Assembly: GCA_028691385.1 (NCBI GenBank)
Contig: JAQUZL010000002.1
Coordinates: 1-43,143, forward strand
DNA from: Oscillospiraceae bacterium
GTDB taxonomy: Bacteria; Bacillota; Clostridia; Oscillospirales; Oscillospiraceae
Length of the DNA: 43,143 nt
Reading direction: 5' to 3'
Shown here piece by piece: positions 1-5,890 of this stretch. Below the pieces are notes generated by a model that was not told the origin of the DNA, did no database searches, and saw nothing but the letters and a program-made list of their open reading frames with translations. Position 1 is the stretch's first letter. Every line of letters begins with the position of its first letter. The translations under genes and the position numbers were made by a program.

Positions 1-2
1 CG

Positions 3-872
3 CGTGAGCAGGTCAAATCGCTTGGCGCGCTCACATGGCCGCAGGATATTGCATCGCTGCTTCCCAAGCGGCGCGCGGACGCGCACAAGGGCGACTTTGG
101 AAAGCTGCTGCTGCTTTGCGGCAGCGTGGGGCTGACCGGCGCGGCGGCGATGGCCGCGAAAGCGGCGCTGCGCGCGGGCGCAGGACTGATTTCGCTGGGT
201 GTGCCGCAGAGTATTTATCCGATTTTGGCGGCCAAGCTGGATGCGGTGATGGTATTTCCGCTGCCCGAGGAGGACGGATGCCTTGGCGCGGCGGCGATCC
301 CGGAGATTTTGCGCAGACTGGGCGATATGGACGCCTGCCTGCTAGGCCCTGGCCTTGGCCGCGGCGCAAGCCTTTTGCGGATTGTCCGCGCGGTGCTCTC
401 CGGCGCGGGGCAATGTCCGGTTGTGCTGGACGCGGACGGCATAAACGCACTGGAAAACCATATAGATGTACTGCGCGGCGCGGCCTGTCCGGTCGTTTTG
501 ACGCCGCATGATGGCGAATTTCGGCGGCTTGGCGGCGACCTGCTGCGGCAGGATCGGTTTCAGGCGGCGAAAAAACTGGCGAAGGACGTGGGCGCGGTGG
601 TACTGCTCAAGGGTCACAGAACCATTGTGACCGACGGCGCGCAGCTTTGCGTCAACATGACCGGCAACCCCGGCATGGCGACCGGCGGCTCCGGGGACGT
701 GCTGGCCGGGATGCTCACGGCGTTTCTGGGACAGGGGCTCGGCTGCTTTGAAGCGGCGCGCGCGGCTGCGTGCCTGCACGGCGCGGCAGGAGATCTCTGT
801 GCCGAAGAAATCGGTCAGTACGGCATGACGCCGGGCGACATCATTGCGGCGATCCCGCGACTATTGCCATAA
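3..872 (+). CDS. nnrD: ADP-dependent NAD(P)H-hydrate dehydratase (5' end cut by window)
   Basis: The frame is open from the first bases of the window to TAA at 870-872, so the gene starts upstream. The visible 289 residues match the NnrD (YjeF C-terminal) domain: an HKGDFGK entry motif, a glycine-rich nucleotide-binding core with RAGAGLISL, LTPHDGEF, LLKGHRTIV, and the GGSGDVLAG segment whose Asp is the catalytic base in the ribokinase-like family. The family dehydrates damaged NADHX/NADPHX back to NAD(P)H using ADP or ATP. Residues before HKGDFGK resemble the linker in bifunctional NnrE-NnrD proteins, so an epimerase domain probably lies off the window (inference). A lipoprotein gene follows 14 bp downstream, then alr, suggesting one operon. 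Confidence 0.93.
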   Translation, partial: REQVKSLGALTWPQDIASLLPKRRADAHKGDFGKLLLLCGSVGLTGAAAMAAKAALRAGAGLISLGVPQSIYPILAAKLDAVMVFPLPEEDGCLGAAAIPEILRRLGDMDACLLGPGLGRGASLLRIVRAVLSGAGQCPVVLDADGINALENHIDVLRGAACPVVLTPHDGEFRRLGGDLLRQDRFQAAKKLAKDVGAVVLLKGHRTIVTDGAQLCVNMTGNPGMATGGSGDVLAGMLTAFLGQGLGCFEAARAAACLHGAAGDLCAEEIGQYGMTPGDIIAAIPRLLP

Positions 873-886
873 CGGAGGGAATGCGT

Positions 887-1459
887 GTGCGGCGGCTTGC
901 AAGAACTGCTGTACCAATGATGCTGGCTTTTGTCCTGCTTTCCGGCTGCGGGGACAAAAGCGATAAACAAACAGCGCTGGACTTTCGCACAAAACTGCTT
1001 GGTGATTCCACGGTCAGCTATACGGCGGAAATTTCCGCAGACTATGGGGACAGGGTCTATGCGTTTACCCTGAATGCCTCCGGTGCGCCGGGCGGCGAAA
1101 CCGACGTCACGGTAGCCGCGCCGGAGGAGATTGCCGGAATTGCGGCCACGGTGGATGCCGATTGCGTGCACGTGCGCTATCCGGACGTCAGTCTGGAATT
1201 TGGAACCATGGCAGACGGCTTTGTCGCGCCGATTTGCCTGCCTTCCATTTTGAACGCCTGCTGGACGAGCGGCTATATTGATTCGTCCGGTGAGGACGAC
1301 GGAAAATGGCTGGTGGCCTACCGAAAGGGCTACGAGGCGGAAGAGCTGCTGGTGCGCTGCTGGTTTGACGAACAGATCCCCGTGTATGCGGAAATCAGCT
1401 ATCAGGGCGATATTGTGCTGACAGCGGATCTATCGAATTTTTTGGAAGAAACAATGTGA
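887..1459 (+). CDS. Small secreted lipoprotein, unknown function
   Basis: Predicted protein of about 190 residues with a basic N-terminus, a hydrophobic stretch and the lipobox LLSGC, so it should be lipid-anchored outside the membrane after signal peptidase II cleavage. The mature part is acidic, beta-rich in appearance and has no motif I recognise; its overall style recalls small lipoproteins of the LolA/LppX-like sort, but that is only an impression. Start choice: an ATG at 881 sits 1 base after the GGAGGG at 874-879, too close for normal initiation, while the in-frame GTG at 887 has an 8-base gap from GGAGG, so 887 is preferred. The stop TGA at 1457-1459 lies 11 bases before alr, so it is probably cotranscribed with nnrD and alr. 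Confidence 0.8.
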   Translation: MRRLARTAVPMMLAFVLLSGCGDKSDKQTALDFRTKLLGDSTVSYTAEISADYGDRVYAFTLNASGAPGGETDVTVAAPEEIAGIAATVDADCVHVRYPDVSLEFGTMADGFVAPICLPSILNACWTSGYIDSSGEDDGKWLVAYRKGYEAEELLVRCWFDEQIPVYAEISYQGDIVLTADLSNFLEETM

Positions 1460-1470
1460 GGATTTTTACC

Positions 1471-2646
1471 ATGGAATACATGAGAAGAACCTGGGTCGAA
1501 GTGTCCCTGGACAATTTGGAACATAACTATCATATGCTGCGCGGCATGCTGCCGGAGCAATGCAAATTCCTCGGCATCGTGAAGGCGGACGCTTATGGTC
1601 ACGGCGCGGTTGCGGTGGGACGTAAGCTCGAGCGCCTCGGCGCGGACTATCTGGCGGTTTCGGAGATGGAGGAGGCGGTGCAGCTGCGCCGCGGCGGCAT
1701 TACCGTTCCGGTGCTGATTTTGGGTTATACGCCACCGGAATTTGCCGGCGCGATGGCAAAATACAATTTCACGCAGGAGATTAATTCTCTGGAATACGCC
1801 CAGGCGCTCAGCTGCGCGCTGCAGGGAACCGGATTGACGCTGAAGGCGCACATCAAGCTGGACACCGGGATGTCGCGGCTGGGCTTTTTCGCTTATGATC
1901 GCCCGGAAACGCTGGATGAGATCGTGTCGATTTCCAAGCTGCCGCAGCTGGATCTGGAGGGCGTGTTTGCCCATTTTTCCGTGGCGGACAGCCGAAAAGA
2001 AGCGGATGTTGCCTATACCCGGCTGCAATTTCAGCGCTTTATGGATACGCTGGATGCCCTGCAAGCACGCGGCGTTACGTTCCGCATCCGTCACCATGCC
2101 AATTCAGCCGCCATTTTGCAGTATCCGGAGTTCGCGCTGGATATGGTGCGCGCGGGAATCGCCTGTTATGGCATTTTTCCGTCCGGCGACCTGCGCGGCT
2201 GCGCGGATCTGCGTCCGACCTTTTCGCTGCTTTCGTCCATTGCGCAGATTAAGTCCTTCCCGGCAGGTATCCCGGTGAGCTATGACCGCATCTATACCAC
2301 GCCATCGCCGCGGTCCATTGCGGTACTGCCGGTGGGCTATGCCGACGGATTTCTGCGCCGCCTGTCCGTTGGAACAACAGTACTGCTCCATGGCCGCCGC
2401 GTGCCGGTGGTTGGAAGAATCTGCATGGACTTGTGCATGATCGACGTGACGGACGTGCCGGAGGCGGCGGTGGGCGACACGGTGACCATCCTTGGAACAG
2501 ACGGCGATGAAACAGTGCGCTGCTATGAGCTGGCCGAGCGGGTGGGCACCATTCCCTATGAGATCATCTGCGGCATCAGCAAGCGCGTGCCGCGCCTTTA
2601 CATGGAGGGCGGAAAACAAATAGATTTATTGCGATATATTGTGTAA
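1471..2646 (+). CDS. alr: Alanine racemase
   Basis: 391-residue fold-type III PLP enzyme that interconverts L- and D-alanine for peptidoglycan. The PLP lysine is K38 in VKADAYGHG and the second catalytic residue is Y271 in the PVSYDRIY segment; LDTGMSRLGF, HHANSAA and VGRICMDLCMIDVT are further family signatures. Length is normal. ATG 1471 is preferred over an upstream GTG at 1456 because GAGG at 1458-1461 sits 9 bases before it. The gene lies directly after the lipoprotein and is followed, after a 123-bp gap, by a MazF-type toxin, the same alr-toxin neighbourhood as in Bacillus subtilis but without the antitoxin gene that normally lies between them. Confidence 0.97.
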   Translation: MEYMRRTWVEVSLDNLEHNYHMLRGMLPEQCKFLGIVKADAYGHGAVAVGRKLERLGADYLAVSEMEEAVQLRRGGITVPVLILGYTPPEFAGAMAKYNFTQEINSLEYAQALSCALQGTGLTLKAHIKLDTGMSRLGFFAYDRPETLDEIVSISKLPQLDLEGVFAHFSVADSRKEADVAYTRLQFQRFMDTLDALQARGVTFRIRHHANSAAILQYPEFALDMVRAGIACYGIFPSGDLRGCADLRPTFSLLSSIAQIKSFPAGIPVSYDRIYTTPSPRSIAVLPVGYADGFLRRLSVGTTVLLHGRRVPVVGRICMDLCMIDVTDVPEAAVGDTVTILGTDGDETVRCYELAERVGTIPYEIICGISKRVPRLYMEGGKQIDLLRYIV

Positions 2647-2726
2647 GGCTTGACCGAAGCGGCATAGAATGAAATGGAGCCTCCGAGCGGTATAAATGCC
2701 GCGACTGCGTGGGACAATAAGCTATG

Positions 2727-2741
2727 CCAGATTATATCTGG
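2727..2741. promoter_or_regulatory. Inverted repeat upstream of mazF (possible operator)
   Basis: A perfect 6-bp inverted repeat with a 3-base centre, CCAGAT-TAT-ATCTGG, lies 28 bases before the mazF start codon in the 123-bp gap after alr. Allowing one mismatch it extends to 19 bp. The gap has no coding capacity for an antitoxin. An operator role is inferred only from symmetry and position; a small RNA hairpin in the leader is the alternative. Confidence 0.35.
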
Positions 2742-2769
2742 TAATCTTGAATCCCCGGAGTGTGACAAC

Positions 2770-3123
2770 ATGGATACCAATGTGAGACGCGGCGATATTT
2801 ATTATGCTGACCTTAGCCCGGTGGTCGGCTCAGAGCAGGGCGGAACCCGCCCGGTTCTCATTGTGCAGAATGACACCGGAAACAAACACTCGCCAACCGT
2901 GATTGCGGCGGCCATTACGAGCCAGACCCGGAAAGCGCCGCTTCCGACCCATATTGCGATCAATGGACCGAGCGTCGGACTGACAAAAGACTCCATTGTT
3001 TTGCTTGAGCAAATCCGAACCATTGACAAGAAACGGCTTCGTGAGCATATGGGCAGGGTCGATGATACCATGATGAATCAGATAGATTCTGCGATCGCAG
3101 TCAGTTTTGGCTTGCACGATTGA
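2770..3123 (+). CDS. ndoA: MazF/EndoA-type mRNA endoribonuclease toxin
   Basis: 117-residue protein very close in pattern to Bacillus EndoA: RRGDIYYADLSPVVGSEQGG at the N-terminus, then TRPVLIVQND with the catalytic-type Arg, AAITSQ with the conserved Thr, LPTH, and VLLEQIRTIDKKRL. The family is a PemK/MazF-fold ribonuclease that cuts single-stranded mRNA at short sequence motifs and is normally held by an antitoxin encoded just upstream. ATG 2770 is preceded by GGAG at 2757-2760. An upstream in-frame ATG at 2674 would add 32 residues with no resemblance to the family and is rejected. No antitoxin frame exists between alr and this gene. Confidence 0.93.
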   Translation: MDTNVRRGDIYYADLSPVVGSEQGGTRPVLIVQNDTGNKHSPTVIAAAITSQTRKAPLPTHIAINGPSVGLTKDSIVLLEQIRTIDKKRLREHMGRVDDTMMNQIDSAIAVSFGLHD

Positions 3124-3140
3124 GTATTTTGACGTATAAT
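3112..3140 (+). promoter_or_regulatory. Sigma-A-type promoter for the secreted protein gene
   Basis: TTGCAC (3112-3117), a 17-bp spacer and a perfect TATAAT (3135-3140). The -35 box lies within the last codons of mazF. Predicted transcription starts near 3147, giving a leader of about 25 bases before the AAAGGAG of the next gene, so this gene can be expressed independently of alr-mazF. Confidence 0.75.
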
Positions 3141-3170
3141 CAGAAAAAACGTATAAAGGAGCAGACACAT

Positions 3171-3674
3171 ATGTCCGGCAAACGAACACTGATCAGAGCA
3201 GCGATCACCGCACTGGTAATTGCGGCGGTTGCGGGCATGGCGGCAATGGCTGCCGGCGCCGGCACCTCCGGCGACCCGCTCGTAACGCTGAGTTATCTCA
3301 ACGGCACCTTCAAAACCTCCGTCGTCAGTGCTGTCACCTCTGAGGTTTCTCAGCAGGCGGCTTCGCTGGATAAAAGTCTTGCGGCAAGAGTAACAGCGTT
3401 TACATCAAATCTTTCCGGCACTGCGGCTGCGGCCAATGCCGAATCGGCGTACAAAACGGTTTCCCTTTCCGCCGGTGAAACCCGAGCCATTGCGGCAGGA
3501 ACACAGCTGCTGATGGTAAGCGGCGCGGCTGCGGCGTCCGGCACGGGCCTTTCCGACACAACGGCGGGCGCGGCGGTTTCCTCCGGCGCTGCGCTGAAAG
3601 AGAACCATTTGTATGTTGCGTCGGCCGATTGCACCCTTTCGGCCACAGATGCGGCAAAGATCTTGATGAAATAA
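3171..3674 (+). CDS. Secreted or membrane-tethered Ala/Ser/Thr-rich protein, unknown function
   Basis: 167 residues. A basic start followed by a long Ala-rich hydrophobic stretch (about residues 8-29) looks like a Sec signal peptide or signal anchor. Just after it is a GTSGDPLVTLSYLNGTF segment, a motif I associate with exported clostridial proteins of unknown role; the remainder is rich in Ala, Ser and Thr, including a predicted helical stretch and SAGETRAI and ENHLYVAS segments near the end. ATG 3171 has AAAGGAG 9 bases upstream. It has its own promoter and is followed by a terminator-like hairpin at 3689-3728, suggesting largely monocistronic expression with possible read-through. No enzymatic motif is visible. 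Confidence 0.78.
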   Translation: MSGKRTLIRAAITALVIAAVAGMAAMAAGAGTSGDPLVTLSYLNGTFKTSVVSAVTSEVSQQAASLDKSLAARVTAFTSNLSGTAAAANAESAYKTVSLSAGETRAIAAGTQLLMVSGAAAASGTGLSDTTAGAAVSSGAALKENHLYVASADCTLSATDAAKILMK

Positions 3675-3688
3675 CGAAGCGTATGGCG

Positions 3689-3728
3689 TCAGCCTCCTGC
3701 ATATAAATTTGTGGGAGGCTGATTTTTT
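3689..3728 (+). terminator. Hairpin plus T-run that also hides the next gene's ribosome site
   Basis: TCAGCCTCC (3689-3697) pairs with GGAGGCTGA (3714-3722) around a 16-base loop and is followed by six T residues (3723-3728), the form of an intrinsic terminator. The 3' arm contains GGGAGG (3713-3718), the only ribosome-binding sequence for the gene starting at 3729. In any read-through transcript the hairpin would sequester that site. Confidence 0.7.
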
Positions 3729-4211
3729 ATGGATTATGAATTTCCGATCGCGTATGCCGGTTCGCCGGTCGGGACGGCGAAGTTCACGCCGGATGGCCTG
3801 TACTGGCGCGCGTCGCTGCGCGCGCGTGTGCCGTCCGGCGCTGTTTTGCGCGGCGGGGTCATGCTGCGTGGCACTGCGCGCACGCTTGGCGTGCTGCTGC
3901 CGCAGCCGGACGGCTCCATTGCGGGACAGTGGCGCGTTCCGGCTTCCAGATTTTCGCCCGAGCAGATCACAGACGCGTTTTTGACCGGGGACGAGAATGT
4001 CTGGCAGCCATGGCAGGGAACCATCCAGGGCTATGCCTGCCGCAACGCGCTTTCCCGGATGGCAGGCGCGTGCAAAGAGGTGGCCATTGCCTATGAACCG
4101 GAAACGCCGCTTGAAATGGTGCCGCTGTTTTGCTTTTTTCACCCGACCAAGATCAACGGGAAAACCTATTTTGTGATTCGTCTGGATGGGGACGGCTGGC
4201 CGATCCTGTGA
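3729..4211 (+). CDS. Conserved-looking 160-residue cytosolic protein, unknown function
   Basis: 160 residues, no signal peptide or membrane segment. It looks mostly beta-structured, with FTPDGLYWRASLRARVPSG near the start, a GVLLPQPDG turn, a WQPWQG motif near residue 97, and a C-terminal FFVIRLDG-like strand ending GDGWPIL. I do not recognise a named family or any catalytic motif. The start ATG 3729 is 10 bases after GGGAGG, which lies inside the 3' arm of the upstream hairpin. The TGA at 4209-4211 lies 6 bases before a second hairpin that hides the tepA ribosome site, so translation of this gene may control tepA. Its place before tepA, uppP and ftsK hints at an envelope-related unit, which is inference. 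Confidence 0.72.
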   Translation: MDYEFPIAYAGSPVGTAKFTPDGLYWRASLRARVPSGAVLRGGVMLRGTARTLGVLLPQPDGSIAGQWRVPASRFSPEQITDAFLTGDENVWQPWQGTIQGYACRNALSRMAGACKEVAIAYEPETPLEMVPLFCFFHPTKINGKTYFVIRLDGDGWPIL

Positions 4212-4217
4212 ATCTTT

Positions 4218-4254
4218 TTCCTCCAATTGCCCATACTAACGCAATGAGGAGGAA
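4218..4254 (+). promoter_or_regulatory. Ribosome-site-sequestering hairpin before tepA
   Basis: TTCCTCC (4218-4224) is exactly complementary to GGAGGAA (4248-4254), which carries the tepA Shine-Dalgarno sequence; inside it ATTGC (4226-4230) pairs with GCAAT (4241-4245), leaving a 10-base loop. There is no T-run after it, so it is not an intrinsic terminator. The upstream stop codon at 4209-4211 is so close that a terminating ribosome would cover the left arm, a layout expected for translational coupling (inference). Confidence 0.6.
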
Positions 4255-4259
4255 TGACC

Positions 4260-4961
4260 TTGAACGAACAATATGACACTTCTGCGGAGCAGGACGAGCA
4301 GCAGCGCGAGCAAATCAACGATTTCGGCAGCGCGCTTACCACAACCCGGCATGGGACGATCTATACGCTCACCGTTGCCGGTCAGATTGAGGGACATCAG
4401 GTGCAGCCGCCTACGGTCAAAACCACAAAATATGAGCATGTGATGCCGCTTTTGGCGGCGGTCGAGGAATCGGAATCGGTGGACGGACTGCTTTTGCTGC
4501 TCAACACCGTGGGCGGCGATATTGAAGCGGGACTCGGTATTGCGGAAATGGTTGCCGGCATGCGAAAGCCGACGGTTTCCCTTGTGCTGGGCGGCGGACA
4601 TTCCATCGGCGTGCCGCTGGCTGTTTCCGCGCGCCGCAGCTTTATTGTGCCGTCTGCAGGCATGACCATTCATCCGGTTCGCATGACCGGCGTCATTGTG
4701 GGTGCGCCGCAGACGTATCAGTATTTTACCCGCATTCAAAATCAGATCGTCGAATTTGTGGTGAAGCACTCCAATATCTCCAAGGCACAGTTTCTGGAGT
4801 ATATGATGGCGCCGGACGAGCTTGCCACAGATATTGGCACGGTGATCTATGGCAGGCAGGCGGTGGCCTGCGGCCTGATCGACCGCATCGGCGGCCTTGG
4901 CGACGCACTGGAGTGCCTTTATCAAATGATTCGCAAGCGGAAAACGCAGCCGCAGCGGTAG
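4260..4961 (+). CDS. tepA: ClpP-family serine protease, TepA-like (translocation-enhancing protein)
   Basis: About 233 residues in the ClpP/crotonase fold. The catalytic pattern is visible: nucleophile S115 in GGGHSIGVPL and H138 in TIHPVRMTG, with TVGGDIEAGLGIAEM and TVSLVLGGGHS in the usual order. The sequence matches the Bacillus TepA/YmfB pattern, a cytosolic ClpP-like peptidase associated with protein secretion and signal peptide turnover. An Asp/Gln/Glu-rich N-terminus precedes the domain. ATG 4254 is only 1 base from AGGAGG (4247-4252); the in-frame TTG at 4260 has a 7-base gap and is preferred, though the ATG cannot be excluded. It lies between an unknown gene and uppP, and its ribosome site is buried in a hairpin. 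Confidence 0.88.
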   Translation: MNEQYDTSAEQDEQQREQINDFGSALTTTRHGTIYTLTVAGQIEGHQVQPPTVKTTKYEHVMPLLAAVEESESVDGLLLLLNTVGGDIEAGLGIAEMVAGMRKPTVSLVLGGGHSIGVPLAVSARRSFIVPSAGMTIHPVRMTGVIVGAPQTYQYFTRIQNQIVEFVVKHSNISKAQFLEYMMAPDELATDIGTVIYGRQAVACGLIDRIGGLGDALECLYQMIRKRKTQPQR

Positions 4962-4964
4962 GAC

Positions 4965-4993
4965 TGGAATTTTTGCCAAAAATGTGATAGAAT
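4965..4993 (+). promoter_or_regulatory. Possible extended -10 promoter for uppP-ftsK
   Basis: TAGAAT (4988-4993) is preceded by TGA, giving an extended -10 element; the -35 region (TGGAAT, 4965-4970, spacer 17) is poor. Placed in the 71-bp gap between tepA and uppP. Support is moderate at best. Confidence 0.35.
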
Positions 4994-5032
4994 CAAATAT
5001 TGAATAAACATCGCTTGATTTGGAGGCATACC

Positions 5033-5866
5033 ATGACATATTTTTCCGCCATTTTGCTGGGACTCATTCAGGGCATTGCAGAATTTTTGCCGATTTCCAG
5101 CTCTGGCCATCTTTCGATTTTTCAGAGCTTTTTCGGCCTGACGTCAGCCGAGGAGTCCTCGCTGCTGTTTGAGGTTCTGCTGCATCTGGGGACACTTGTG
5201 GCAGTGTTTGTGGCATATTGGAAGGACATTGTGGCGCTGGTGCGGGAATTTCTCGCGATGGTGCACCTGCGCAGACTGCCGCACGGCGAAAAAGCGGATA
5301 TTCCCGCGCGGCGCATGATTTTGATGCTGATTCTCGCCACACTGCCGCTGGTGCTGGTGCTGCCGGTCAAGGATCGGGTGGAACTGCTGTATTCCAACAC
5401 ATTTTTCATCGGCTTTGCGCTGCTTGCGACGGGTCTGATTCTGTTTTTCAGCGATCGGATGCGTCACGGAAAAAAGGATTCCGGCAGCGCCACCATGCTC
5501 GACGCAGTGCTTGTGGGCGCGGCGCAGGCGCTGGCGGTGGTGCCGGGGCTGTCCCGCTCGGGCACCACCATCTCCGCCGGGATGATGCGCGGCTTTGGCC
5601 GCGAGTATGCGGTGCGGTTTTCGTTTTTACTGTCGATTCCGGCGGTGCTGGGCGCAAACGTGCTGACGCTGGCTGACGCAATCAAAGTGGGCATCGATGG
5701 AAGCCTGCTGCCCATGTATCTTGTGGGCGTCATCGCCGCCGGCCTGTCCGGCTATGCGGCCATTCGGTTTATCAATTACATCGCCAAAAAAGGTTCCTTT
5801 GGCGGATTTGCGTATTACTGCTGGGGCATCGGCATCCTGACGCTGATTCTTTCGCTGGTCGCATAA
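5033..5866 (+). CDS. uppP: Undecaprenyl-diphosphatase
   Basis: 277-residue polytopic membrane protein of the BacA/UppP family, which dephosphorylates undecaprenyl pyrophosphate to recycle the lipid carrier for peptidoglycan and wall polymers; it also gives some bacitracin resistance. Both signature regions are present: GLIQGIAEFLPISSSGHL near the N-terminus with the catalytic-type Glu and Ser residues, and PGLSRSGTTISAGMMRG near residue 170. About eight hydrophobic segments are visible. ATG 5033 follows GGAGG (5022-5026) at good spacing; an upstream in-frame ATG at 5000 would add 11 residues before the conserved N-terminus and is not used. ftsK follows after 24 bp, so the two are probably cotranscribed. 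Confidence 0.96.
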   Translation: MTYFSAILLGLIQGIAEFLPISSSGHLSIFQSFFGLTSAEESSLLFEVLLHLGTLVAVFVAYWKDIVALVREFLAMVHLRRLPHGEKADIPARRMILMLILATLPLVLVLPVKDRVELLYSNTFFIGFALLATGLILFFSDRMRHGKKDSGSATMLDAVLVGAAQALAVVPGLSRSGTTISAGMMRGFGREYAVRFSFLLSIPAVLGANVLTLADAIKVGIDGSLLPMYLVGVIAAGLSGYAAIRFINYIAKKGSFGGFAYYCWGIGILTLILSLVA

Positions 5867-5890
5867 AATACATAGGACAAGGGTGAAATT

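Noticed and set aside
2674..2769. Longer mazF starting at ATG 2674
   Set aside because: Adds 32 residues without family similarity, and the inverted repeat lies in that stretch; ATG 2770 has the ribosome site.
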